Positions 1 to 6,782 of a stretch of DNA of 11,065 bases are shown in pieces. Origin of the DNA: Ilumatobacteraceae bacterium (GTDB lineage: Bacteria; Actinomycetota; Acidimicrobiia; Acidimicrobiales; Ilumatobacteraceae). Location: positions 1-11,065 of the forward strand of contig SKFX01000099.1 in assembly GCA_007117775.1 (NCBI GenBank), written 5' to 3'. Position numbers and translations under genes: made by a program. Below the pieces are notes generated by a model that saw only the letters and a list, made by a program, of their open reading frames with translations, did not search any database and had not been told where the DNA came from. How positions within the stretch are numbered: position 1 is the stretch's first letter; every line of letters starts with the position of its first letter.

Positions 1-939
1 GACCCGGGCGAGCACCCCGACGAAGGGCAGCAGGACCACTGCGACACTGAGATTGAAAACCGTGTGGGCGTTGGCCAGTTGGCGGGCCACGTCACCGGTA
101 CCGGAGATCGCAACCGCCACATCAGCCAGTTGTCCGATGAACCCGACCCACAACAACGCGCCGATCACGTTGATGGCGACATGCGCGCCGGCGACGCGTT
201 TGGCCGCCGCTGAGCGGCCCACTGCGGCCAGCACCGCGGTGAAGCAGGTGCCGATATTGGCTCCGATGACCAACGCCACCCCGGCTTCGAGACCGATGAT
301 CCGCTCCGATGACATCGTGATGGCCAGCGCGGCGGTCGCCGACGAGGAACGCACCAGAGCCGAGTACACGGCTCCGACCACGACACCGAACACGGCAATA
401 TCGAGCCGCGCCAGCGCATCGACCACGATCTGGCTGTCGCGCAGCGGCGCCATCGCGTCGGCCATCAACTGCATCCCGATGAACAGCAGGCCGAGCCCGA
501 ACATGACCCTCGAGGCCGCCGCCCACCGCCGGGCGCGCAACACCCCGAAGGCGCCGAATGCCAGCAGGACGAATGCCCAGGTGTTGATATCGAGTGAGAT
601 CACCTGTGCGGTGACGGTGGTGCCGACATTCGCACCGAGCACGATCGGAATCGCCTGGCGCGAGGTCATCTGGCCGGCGGCGACGAAGCCGATCGCCACC
701 ACCGTGGTCACGGTCGAGGACTGCAAGACCGCCGTCACCCCAGCCCCGGTCAACAACCCCGAAATCGAATTGCCCGCCAAGCGTGACAACACCGCTCGCA
801 GACGATCTCCCGCCAGGCGCTGGAGGGCCTCGGTCAGCTCGCGCAGGCCGTACATGAACAGCGCGAGTCCGGCGCCGAAGCCGGCCACTACAGCGAACCA
901 ACCGATCTGCGACTGCACTTCGGCAGCGACGAGGATCAT
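1..939 (-). CDS. Na/Pi cotransporter family protein, N-terminal part (runs off left edge)
   Basis: Membrane carrier of the NptA/YjbB/SLC34-like family, expected to move phosphate with Na+ across the cytoplasmic membrane. 313 residues are visible and the frame is open at base 1, so the C-terminus (often a PhoU-like domain in this family) is outside the window. The ATG at 939 is the first possible start because an in-frame TGA lies just upstream at 946-948. The protein is mostly hydrophobic and shows the family's inverted duplication. Repeat 1 has QSSTVTT at residues 73-79 followed by GANVGTT at 102-108. Repeat 2 has RSSSAT at 197-202 followed by GANIGT at 226-231. A conserved-looking NAHTVFN lies near 290-296. 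In repeat 2 the usual Gln of the QSSS motif is Arg197. Family assignment is strong, but the substrate is inferred. It is transcribed divergently from the gene at 1163. Confidence 0.9.
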   Translation of the reverse strand, partial: MILVAAEVQSQIGWFAVVAGFGAGLALFMYGLRELTEALQRLAGDRLRAVLSRLAGNSISGLLTGAGVTAVLQSSTVTTVVAIGFVAAGQMTSRQAIPIVLGANVGTTVTAQVISLDINTWAFVLLAFGAFGVLRARRWAAASRVMFGLGLLFIGMQLMADAMAPLRDSQIVVDALARLDIAVFGVVVGAVYSALVRSSSATAALAITMSSERIIGLEAGVALVIGANIGTCFTAVLAAVGRSAAAKRVAGAHVAINVIGALLWVGFIGQLADVAVAISGTGDVARQLANAHTVFNLSVAVVLLPFVGVLARV

Positions 940-1162
940 GTCGGCTCATCCTGTCGCCACGGCCACTCGACCAGTTCGAACCGGGCAGCGGCACACAGCA
1001 GCACACGGTGTCCGCGACCACGTCCCTGAACCGCATCCATCATCGATCCTCCCCACACACCCGAGTGACGAGGCCACCCGGATCGCCGGCCACTTCGAAC
1101 CTACCGGCAGCCACCACCGCAGGATCGGCCAGAGCACATGCCGGATCGGCTTGACTGGCATC
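940..1162. other. Divergent intergenic region with a near-palindrome
   Basis: This 223-bp spacer separates the phosphate-transporter gene (leftward) from the membrane-protein gene (rightward) and should hold both promoters. The clearest structure is an imperfect 14-bp palindrome at 971-984 (CCAGTTCGAACCGG, perfect core GTTCGAAC at 974-981), 32 bp upstream of the transporter ATG. A related TTCGAAC occurs near 1094-1100. I could not pick convincing -35/-10 pairs. The open frames crossing this region on both strands look like shadows of high-GC coding sequence. Confidence 0.35.
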
Positions 1163-1780
1163 ATGGACTTCGATGTACCGACCGGGGTCGGCCTGGCGCG
1201 ACCACCGGCACCGCGCTGGGGGTGGCGCCTGCGCTGGTGGGGAGCGGCCGGTATCGCAGCATCCTTCGTCGCCATCGCAGTCGTGCTGCCAGCGATCAAC
1301 CAGGCCGTTCCGAGCGAGCGACCCATTGCAGTGGGGACCGTGTTCGAACTCGAGGGATTCGAGTTCGTCCCAGCGCCCGGATGGTCACTCGATATCGACC
1401 AGAGCGTCGTCATCGGCGCCGGCCGGCGGGTCGAGCTGTCGAGCGGTGCTGTTGGGTTCAGGGCCACGACCGATATCAGCACCGGTGAGGCGCGAATCGG
1501 CGTCGAACGCGCTGCAGAGCAGCTCAGCGGCAACGAGCAGCTCGTGGCGGTCGCCGAACCGCGGGCGATCGCCACCGTGTCAGGCCTCGATGGTGTCCAG
1601 CGCCTCTATGGAACCGCCACCGCAGATGTGCTCATCAGCGCAGTGGAGTCCCCCGGATCCACGGCACCGTTGCTGATCCTCGTCGCAGCCGGTCCACCGG
1701 GATCGCTGCGTGGTGATATCGAACTCGAGATCTCAGCGATGATCGACTCGGTCACGTCGACCTCGGCGGCGGCATCATGA
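1163..1780 (+). CDS. Type II membrane protein of unknown function, coupled to PrsW
   Basis: 205 residues, no family recognised. The first 25 residues are short, Pro/Arg/Trp-rich and positively charged. One hydrophobic helix follows at about residues 27-47, then a soluble domain of about 155 residues. This predicts the N-terminus inside and the C-terminal domain outside. The outer domain alternates short beta-like strands and contains GW at 73-74, SGAVGF at 94-99 and GLDGVQRLYGT at 141-151, followed by a hydrophobic strand near 169-177. That pattern is loosely like small PsbP/Mog1-type sandwich domains, a weak resemblance only. I chose the ATG at 1163 because it opens just before the basic stretch and helix. 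The frame stays open far upstream, but that part is antisense to the transporter gene and reads as low-quality Thr/Ala/Pro-rich sequence. Its stop overlaps the next ATG (ATGA at 1777-1780), so the two genes are probably translationally coupled. Confidence 0.75.
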   Translation: MDFDVPTGVGLARPPAPRWGWRLRWWGAAGIAASFVAIAVVLPAINQAVPSERPIAVGTVFELEGFEFVPAPGWSLDIDQSVVIGAGRRVELSSGAVGFRATTDISTGEARIGVERAAEQLSGNEQLVAVAEPRAIATVSGLDGVQRLYGTATADVLISAVESPGSTAPLLILVAAGPPGSLRGDIELEISAMIDSVTSTSAAAS

Positions 1781-2940
1781 CCGGCCGACGGTCTCGGGCG
1801 ATGAACCCACCCCAACCGTTGTGGCGGCCCGGTGAACCCATCTTGTGGCTGAGCGCCGTCTTGGTCCTCTACGGCGCCGTCGAGATGACCTCGATGTTCA
1901 TCGGGGCATTTCGCGAGTACCCGACCGGGACCGCGTTCGCATTCGGCCTCTTCGCGATCTACACCCTGCCGTTCATCTGGTTCATCAGACAGCGTGACCT
2001 CTTCGAACCCGAGCCGGTCCCGCTGCTCGGTCTGGCATTCATCTGGGGAGCGCTGGTCGCCACAGCCGGCGCAATCTCGGGCAATATCGCCATCGCCGGA
2101 CTGTTGGCCAAGACCGCCGGACTCGAGTTCGCGGCCGTCTGGACACCGGCGATCGCCGGCCCGACCACCGAGGAGGTACTCAAGACCGCCGGGATCATCG
2201 CCATCGCCCTGCTCGCCAAGGGCGCGATCGGATCCACCCTCGACGGGATGGTCTATGGGGCGATGGTCGGCTTGGGGTTCCAGATCGTCGAGAACGTGCT
2301 CTATGCGATCAACGCCATCGCCCTCAGCGGGGCTGAGGACGAGATCGCTCCGGTCGTGGGCATCTTCATCCTGCGCGGCCTGCTCTCTGGTCTGTGGAGC
2401 CATGCGATGTACTCGGCGCTGATCGGCGCCGGGATCGGCTATGCGCTCAGCCACCACGGCCGCTCGGTCGCACGGCGCATCACCGTGGCCGCGATCGCGT
2501 TCGGCGTCGGCTGGGGGCTCCATTTCCTGTGGAACTCTCCGCTGCTGAACACCCGCTTCGGTGACGGTGCGGGCATCGTGTTGGCAATCTTGCTCAAGGG
2601 ACTGCTCGGCCTCTCGATCATCGCCGTGGTGTACCGCTTCGCCAAGGCCTCCGACCGTCACTGGTTCGTGCAGACCCTGAGCGGCGAGGTCGATTCCGGC
2701 GTGCTCTCGCAAGGCGAACTCGACTCGATGCTGTCGGTGCGCCAGCGACGCCGATTCCGGCGCAAGGCATCCGGGCCGCCCCGCATCATCCGTCGTCGCC
2801 AACGCCTCATGGTTGATCTCGCCGGAGCGGTGGCGGCTGGCGATCATCTCCGCGCCAACACCATACGACGCGCCCTGTTGCCGCCACCCCCAGACCGGCC
2901 CGCTCCATCGGGCGCGGCCACCACCGGGCAGGCCGACTGA
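1777..2940 (+). CDS. PrsW-family intramembrane metalloprotease
   Basis: 387-residue polytopic membrane protein, roughly eight hydrophobic segments between residues 20 and 290, then a basic cytosolic tail. It carries the PrsW signatures in order: EEVLK at 132-136 (Glu132, Glu133, Lys136); GxxxGxGF..EN at 161-173 (Glu172, Asn173); Arg200; LWSH at 206-209 (His209); and HFLWN at 249-253 (His249). The conserved Glu and His residues are the expected metal-binding and catalytic set of this CPBP/abortive-infection-type protease superfamily. The founding member, Bacillus PrsW, starts site-1 cleavage of the single-pass anti-sigma factor RsiW, but many homologues have no known substrate. The tail from about residue 300 contains an Arg-rich cluster (RQRRRFRRK) and a Pro-rich end. 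The start at 1777 overlaps the stop of the upstream membrane protein by 4 bp. An alternative in-frame ATG lies at 1801. No sigma or anti-sigma gene is in the window. Confidence 0.88.
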   Translation: MTGRRSRAMNPPQPLWRPGEPILWLSAVLVLYGAVEMTSMFIGAFREYPTGTAFAFGLFAIYTLPFIWFIRQRDLFEPEPVPLLGLAFIWGALVATAGAISGNIAIAGLLAKTAGLEFAAVWTPAIAGPTTEEVLKTAGIIAIALLAKGAIGSTLDGMVYGAMVGLGFQIVENVLYAINAIALSGAEDEIAPVVGIFILRGLLSGLWSHAMYSALIGAGIGYALSHHGRSVARRITVAAIAFGVGWGLHFLWNSPLLNTRFGDGAGIVLAILLKGLLGLSIIAVVYRFAKASDRHWFVQTLSGEVDSGVLSQGELDSMLSVRQRRRFRRKASGPPRIIRRRQRLMVDLAGAVAAGDHLRANTIRRALLPPPPDRPAPSGAATTGQAD

Positions 2941-3038
2941 GATATCGGTCATATCGATCTCGGTGACCCGAGCTTCGACAACGCCTCGGGCACCCGCCGG
3001 CTCGGCGAGGACCAAAGTCCCTAGCACCATCGATGAAC

Positions 3039-3067
3039 TTGTGCGTATCTTTGCGACTGGTTACCGT
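3039..3067 (+). promoter_or_regulatory. Candidate promoter of the peroxidase gene
   Basis: TTGTGC at 3039-3044 and TACCGT at 3062-3067 are separated by 17 bp and could be -35 and -10 elements of a housekeeping-type promoter. The implied start of transcription, near 3074, lies at the edge of the first inverted repeat and before the second. An alternative -10 is TAACGT at 3087-3092, which lacks a well-spaced -35. Assigned by eye. Confidence 0.3.
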
Positions 3068-3075
3068 TTGGTAAC
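3060..3075. promoter_or_regulatory. Inverted repeat GTTACC-N4-GGTAAC (candidate operator)
   Basis: Perfect 6-bp arms, GTTACC at 3060-3065 and GGTAAC at 3070-3075, around a 4-bp GTTT centre. It overlaps the candidate -10 element. With no T-run after it, and lying in front of a gene, it looks more like a protein-binding dyad than a terminator. The binding factor is unknown. Confidence 0.45.
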
Positions 3076-3101
3076 TCACAGAGTCGTAACGTCTTCTGTG
3101 A
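3076..3101. promoter_or_regulatory. Inverted repeat TCACAGA-N12-TCTGTGA (candidate operator)
   Basis: Perfect 7-bp arms at 3076-3082 and 3095-3101 with a 12-bp spacer. The centre lies 21 bp (about two helical turns) from the centre of the GTTACC/GGTAAC dyad, so both would face the same side of the DNA. The site ends 35 bp before the GTG start of the peroxidase gene. The arms contain TGTGA/TCACA but in the reverse order of a CRP site, so I do not call it a CRP box. Confidence 0.45.
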
Positions 3102-3126
3102 TTCTCTACCACCCCTTGAAGTAGCT

Positions 3127-3131
3127 GGAGG
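3127..3131 (+). promoter_or_regulatory. Shine-Dalgarno GGAGG of the peroxidase gene
   Basis: GGAGG followed by a 5-nt spacer and GTG at 3137. It is the strongest ribosome binding site I noticed in the window and fixes the GTG as the start of the peroxidase gene. Confidence 0.8.
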
Positions 3132-3136
3132 ACAAC

Positions 3137-4234
3137 GTGAGGCGAGTTTGGTGGACGGCACCGGTGCTCGGAATGGTGATGGCGGTTGCGGCCTGTGCAG
3201 ATGATGGCCCGACCCAGGTCTCCGATGGCGTGAACGGCGCTGGTGACACGATCACCGAAGACGTCGAAGTCGATCGTGCCCGCCTGGCAGCGTTCGCTCC
3301 CCTGCCCGAGGTGGTCGAACCGACCGCCTACACGATGACCGATGAGCTCATCGACCTCGGTCGCATGCTGTGGTACGAAGACCGCATCTCGATCAGCCAG
3401 GAGATCAGCTGCAACAGCTGCCACCTGCTCGACGAGTACGGCGTCGACGGCATCCAGTTCTCCATCGGCCACGAGGGCAACCCCGTCGGCCGCAACTCCC
3501 CGACCGTCTACAACGCAGCGCTGCATGTCGCGCAGTTCTGGGACGGGCGTGCCGCTGATCTCGAGGAGCAGGCCAAGGGCCCGATCCTCGATGCCGGCGA
3601 GATGGGCATGCCCAATCCGGAGTACGTCGAGTTCATCCTGGCGACGATCCCCGGCTATGTCGAGATGTTCGAAGCGATCTTCCCCGATGACGCCGACCCG
3701 ATCAACTACGACAATGTCGGCAATGCGATCGGTGCGTTCGAACGGCGCCTGTTCACCCCGGACCGCTTCGATGACTTCCTCAATGGCGATGACGATGCCC
3801 TCACCCCCCAGGAGAAGCGCGGCTTGAACACCTTCTTGGACGTCGGCTGCGCCTCCTGCCACAACGGAGCTGCCCTCGGCGGCACCATGTTCTCCAAGCT
3901 GGGTACCGTCAAGGAGTACCCGGGTCTGACCGATGTGGGGCGCTTTGAGGTCACCGGTCTCGAATCCGACCGCTATTCGTTCAAGGTTCCATCGCTGCGC
4001 AATGTGGCGATGACCGCCCCGTACCTCCACGATGGCAGCATCGCGACCCTCGAAGAGGTCACGGCCATCATGGGCGAGTACCAGCTGGGTCGGATCCTGA
4101 CCGATGAGGAGATCGCCGATCTGATCGCCTTCATGGGGGCGCTCACAGGTGAGATCCCGTTGGACTACATCGCGATCCCTGATCTCCCCGAGAACGGGCC
4201 CGACACACCTGGGCCCTACGAATACGACGGCTGA
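3137..4234 (+). CDS. Di-heme cytochrome c peroxidase family lipoprotein
   Basis: 365 residues, GTG start fixed by the GGAGG site 5 nt upstream. Residues 1-20 form a lipoprotein signal (basic MRR, hydrophobic stretch, lipobox VAAC with Cys20), so the protein is probably anchored on the outer face of the membrane. The body matches bacterial di-heme cytochrome c peroxidases (CcpA/MauG superfamily): CNSCH at 92-96 binds the N-terminal heme, GRNSPT at 118-123 and FWDGRA at 134-139 follow, LEEQA at 142-146 includes the conserved Glu region, CASCH at 238-242 binds the C-terminal heme, and TAPYLHDG at 293-300 is a family signature. Met312, before QLG, is the likely distal ligand of the second heme. 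His112 is a candidate distal ligand or activation-linked His at the first heme. The expected reaction is reduction of H2O2 to water with electrons from a small donor. MauG-like roles cannot be excluded. It is followed after 77 bp by the molybdoenzyme gene, plausibly in one transcript. Confidence 0.92.
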   Translation: MRRVWWTAPVLGMVMAVAACADDGPTQVSDGVNGAGDTITEDVEVDRARLAAFAPLPEVVEPTAYTMTDELIDLGRMLWYEDRISISQEISCNSCHLLDEYGVDGIQFSIGHEGNPVGRNSPTVYNAALHVAQFWDGRAADLEEQAKGPILDAGEMGMPNPEYVEFILATIPGYVEMFEAIFPDDADPINYDNVGNAIGAFERRLFTPDRFDDFLNGDDDALTPQEKRGLNTFLDVGCASCHNGAALGGTMFSKLGTVKEYPGLTDVGRFEVTGLESDRYSFKVPSLRNVAMTAPYLHDGSIATLEEVTAIMGEYQLGRILTDEEIADLIAFMGALTGEIPLDYIAIPDLPENGPDTPGPYEYDG

Positions 4235-4311
4235 GTTCGCTGAGCGCCCGTTGCACTGCGGCAGTCTTGGCTCTCGAGTCGATCCCAGACCGGTGATGGT
4301 GGTGACGACCG

Positions 4312-5850
4312 ATGTCGGCAGACAACAGCCTCAGCGACACGCCTGAGACCGAGATGACCCCAGGGCGCCTGCGCAGGGCATCCATCGGGGTGGTCTCGGT
4401 CGCGGCAGCCCTTGCCGCCCAAGAACTGGCCGCCGGGATCATCAGGCCGCTGCCCTCGCTGATGGCAGGTACCGCCGAGTGGGTGATCGACGTCGTCCCG
4501 GTCAGCGTCAGCGACTGGGCGATCGCGACCCTGCAGTTCTGGACCAAGCCGACGCTCATCATCGCTGTGACCACCGTGCTCGTGCTGGCCGGCATCGCAG
4601 TATCGCAGTTCTCGCGCGTCGTGCGCTCGAGTGCCTATCTCACCGTGGGCGTGATCGGCGCAGTCGTCACCGCTCTCGGTGGTGTGTCGCTATGGGCGAG
4701 CCTGATGAGTGCTGCGGTGGCGGTTGCTGCCGGCCTCATCACCGATGACCGCCTCCGATCACTCGTCGGGCCACCGCATCTCGCCTCACGGCGGGTCTTT
4801 GTCGCCTCCATTGCGTCGATGTCGATCCTGGCGGTGACCGGGGCACTGATCGGCCGTGACCTGATCGATCGGGGTTTGCGCCGCCTGGCCCGCCGCGACG
4901 AGGTGGTACTCCCCGACGCCATCGCACCGGCCCGTCCGGTCACCGCCGTCCACCAGTTCGAGATCGAGGGCCTCGAATCCGTCGTCACCCCCAACGACCG
5001 GTTCTTCACCGTCGACATCACCGCGCTCAATCCCCCTGAGATCGACCTGTCGACGTGGACACTCACCATCGGCGGGATGGTGGAGCGTGAATTGACGTTC
5101 ACCTATCAAGATCTGCTCGATATGGAACTCGTCGAGCAGTACGCCACGCTCGCATGTGTCTCCAACAAGGTCGGCGGCCGCCTCGTCGGCCACGCACTGT
5201 GGCGGGGCATCCCGTTTTCACGCCTGTTGGAGATGGCCGGCGCGTTGCCCACCGCTGAACAGGTGGCCACCACCGGTGCCGACGGCTTCAGCACCGGGTT
5301 CCCTCTCGCTGCGGTCTACGACCGCGAGACACTGCTCGCGATCGGCATGAACGGTGAGCCACTGCCGTATCGGCATGGGTTCCCGGCGCGCATGGTGGTC
5401 CCCGGCTATTTCGGGTTCGTCTCCGCCGCCAAGTGGCTCGAGCGGATCGAACTCACCACCTGGGACGGACACGACTCCTACTGGGCCAAACTCGGCTGGG
5501 CGAAATATGCCCCGGTGGAGACGCAGTCGCGTATCGACGCACCGCGCGACAATATGTCCTTCTCCGCCGGGCCGCGGATGGTCGCCGGTGTCGCATGGGC
5601 TCCCTATCTCGGCATCGAACGCGTCGAGGTCAGCATCGATGACGGCCCCTGGGTCGATGCCGAGCTGAGCGAGCCACTCGGTGATGCCTCGTGGGTGCAG
5701 TGGCGCCTGCCATGGGATGCCCCAGTCGGTGAGCACACCATTGCGGTACGCGCCACCGATGGCAGCGGCGCGGTGCAGACCGCCGACGAGCACCCACCGA
5801 TCCCCGATGGCGCCACCGGACATCACACGATCCAGGTGCGCGCCGAGTGA
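4312..5850 (+). CDS. Polytopic molybdopterin oxidoreductase (sulfite oxidase fold) with internal Tat motif
   Basis: 512 residues. The ATG at 4312 is the first usable start, since an in-frame TGA lies at 4303-4305. About five hydrophobic helices are visible at roughly 25-44, 80-98, 107-124, 126-143 and 162-180. The Mo-cofactor domain follows at about 212-400, with TLACVSN at 279-285. Cys282 is the expected Mo-binding Cys, followed by the GG of KVGGR. YRHGFPARMVVPG at 353-365 is also typical. An Ig-like dimerisation domain fills about 405-510. Directly before the fifth helix lies SRRVFVA (159-165, bases 4786-4806), a good twin-arginine motif. Rieske protein QcrA of actinobacteria, and to my knowledge a five-helix actinobacterial molybdoenzyme family, use Sec for the early helices and Tat for the last one. 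This protein fits that plan, with the catalytic domain outside. The substrate is unknown: sulfite oxidation is possible but not shown. Its stop overlaps the TPR gene by 4 bp. Confidence 0.9.
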   Translation: MSADNSLSDTPETEMTPGRLRRASIGVVSVAAALAAQELAAGIIRPLPSLMAGTAEWVIDVVPVSVSDWAIATLQFWTKPTLIIAVTTVLVLAGIAVSQFSRVVRSSAYLTVGVIGAVVTALGGVSLWASLMSAAVAVAAGLITDDRLRSLVGPPHLASRRVFVASIASMSILAVTGALIGRDLIDRGLRRLARRDEVVLPDAIAPARPVTAVHQFEIEGLESVVTPNDRFFTVDITALNPPEIDLSTWTLTIGGMVERELTFTYQDLLDMELVEQYATLACVSNKVGGRLVGHALWRGIPFSRLLEMAGALPTAEQVATTGADGFSTGFPLAAVYDRETLLAIGMNGEPLPYRHGFPARMVVPGYFGFVSAAKWLERIELTTWDGHDSYWAKLGWAKYAPVETQSRIDAPRDNMSFSAGPRMVAGVAWAPYLGIERVEVSIDDGPWVDAELSEPLGDASWVQWRLPWDAPVGEHTIAVRATDGSGAVQTADEHPPIPDGATGHHTIQVRAE

Positions 5851-6518
5851 ACGTCACCGAGACCTCCGACGAGAGCGCCGATCACGACACCGCCGTCCAC
5901 GATGCCGGTGAGCGCTCGACGCCCCGGCGACGTCGCTGGGTGATGCTGCTCATCCCGGTCGTGCCGATCGCAGTCGCGGTCGGCGGGTTCGTGGCGCTGT
6001 TCAACCAATCCCCTCCTGAGACCGACCTCGCAGCCGTCATGGAGTTCGCCATCGATGAGGTGTCGACCACGCGACTCGAGGCGGTGATCGCGGATGCACG
6101 CGACGATCCTGCCTTCGCCCAGGAGTTGCCCGGCATCACACTGGTACTGGCCGAACGCTACTTCACCAACGGCGCGTACGACCGCGCGTTCCAGCTGTAC
6201 GCCGAGACGATCGAGTATCCCGAGACGAGACCCCAGCAGGCGGCTGTCTCACTCTCGAGAATTGCGTGGATCGCATGGCTCTCGACCGGAGATGCCCAGA
6301 CAGCGCTGCAGACCATCGATCAGTCCCTGCAGCTCGATCCGGGCAATGCCGAGAGCGCCTACATCAAAGGCCAGATCCTGTGGTGCGGTCTCGAGGATCT
6401 CCCCGGTGCGATCCGCCAGTTCCAGATGGTCATCGCCGCGGGCGATCTCACCGACGAGGTCCTGGCGCAGGTCCGAGGCGACCTCGAGGCCGCCATGGCC
6501 GGGCAGGCCTGCCGGTAG
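5847..6518 (+). CDS. Membrane-anchored TPR-repeat protein
   Basis: 223 residues with a GTG start that overlaps the stop of the molybdoenzyme gene (GTGA at 5847-5850), so translation is probably coupled. Residues 1-30 are acidic then Arg-rich (PRRRR at 26-30), and one membrane helix spans about 31-52. The rest is helical, with two to three TPR-like units at roughly 92-125, 130-165 and 168-200. The clearest features are YFTNGAYDRAFQLYAETI (105-122) and the ALQTIDQSLQLDPGNAESAY stretch (143-162, with the typical LDPGN turn). Predicted topology puts the TPRs outside. The layout resembles the TPR domains of NrfG/CcmI-type cytochrome c assembly proteins. Given the di-heme peroxidase two genes upstream, a role in assembling or holding together the redox proteins is plausible, but this is inference and the sequence has no heme-binding motif. 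Confidence 0.82.
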   Translation: MNVTETSDESADHDTAVHDAGERSTPRRRRWVMLLIPVVPIAVAVGGFVALFNQSPPETDLAAVMEFAIDEVSTTRLEAVIADARDDPAFAQELPGITLVLAERYFTNGAYDRAFQLYAETIEYPETRPQQAAVSLSRIAWIAWLSTGDAQTALQTIDQSLQLDPGNAESAYIKGQILWCGLEDLPGAIRQFQMVIAAGDLTDEVLAQVRGDLEAAMAGQACR

Positions 6519-6653
6519 ATGCCGACCGACCACGACCGGTGACTCCGCGGCCCCGATGCAGTCTGCCTCAACCACAACAGCCCGAACCGGTCTCGATTCG
6601 AGCCATCGCTGTGGCACAGATGCCAGGCCATGACAGTCGAACAGTTCGTCAGT

Positions 6654-6671
6654 GCGTCAATTCGTTGACGC
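6654..6671. terminator. Hairpin between converging TPR and tRNA-Gly units
   Basis: GCGTCAA at 6654-6660 and TTGACGC at 6665-6671 form a perfect 7-bp stem with a TTCG loop on the plus strand (CGAA on the minus strand). It lies 135 nt after the TPR stop and 24 nt after the tRNA 3' end. There is no U-tract on either side, which is common for actinobacterial terminators but lowers confidence. It may serve both directions. The rest of 6519-6695 shows nothing I can name. Confidence 0.5.
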
Positions 6672-6695
6672 GACGGCGCACGAGAACGATTCGTT

Positions 6696-6771
6696 TGGAG
6701 CGGACGACGGGATTCGAACCCGCGACCCTCACCTTGGCAAGGTGATGCTCTACCAGCTGAGCCACGTCCGC
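6696..6771 (-). tRNA. tRNA-Gly (anticodon GCC), CCA encoded
   Basis: The 76-nt gene folds as a full cloverleaf on the minus strand. The acceptor stem pairs GCGGACG (5' end at 6771) with CGTCCGC (6700-6706). The D-arm is GCTCAGCTGGTAGAGC, the anticodon loop TTGCCAA has GCC at 6736-6738, and the T-arm contains GGGTTCGAATCCC. The discriminator base at 6699 is U, as expected for bacterial tRNA-Gly. The 3' CCA is encoded (6696-6698). GCC reads GGC and GGU, the main Gly codons in a GC-rich genome. Confidence 0.97.
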
Positions 6772-6782
6772 GTGACGCCGTC

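Larger units (their letters stand above)
2941..3136. other. Leader region upstream of the peroxidase gene
   Basis: This 196-bp gap has no gene I can support. The half next to the peroxidase gene is visibly more AT-rich than its surroundings and holds two perfect inverted repeats, a possible promoter and a strong ribosome binding site, all listed separately. A gene break here implies the peroxidase gene is transcribed from its own promoter and not only by read-through from the PrsW gene. Confidence 0.6.

Noticed and set aside
53..1162. Long plus-strand open frame upstream of and continuous with the 205-aa membrane protein
   Set aside because: It is antisense to the phosphate-transporter gene, is dominated by Thr/Ala/Pro/Ser, and shows no domain. 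The real gene begins at the ATG at 1163.
2984..3010. Possible terminator hairpin after prsW (CCTCG/CGAGG arms)
   Set aside because: Only a 5-bp stem with a 17-nt loop and no T-run. Such a fold is expected by chance in this GC range.
1606..4030. Two long minus-strand open frames (1606-3030 and 2807-4030) under prsW and the peroxidase gene
   Set aside because: Their translations are Arg/Gly/Asp/His-rich with no recognisable fold, while the plus strand encodes motif-complete proteins. High GC suppresses stops in the opposite frame.
5218..5826. 202-aa minus-strand open frame inside the molybdoenzyme gene
   Set aside because: It lies wholly antisense to the catalytic domain and shows no domain of its own. 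It is a GC-bias shadow.
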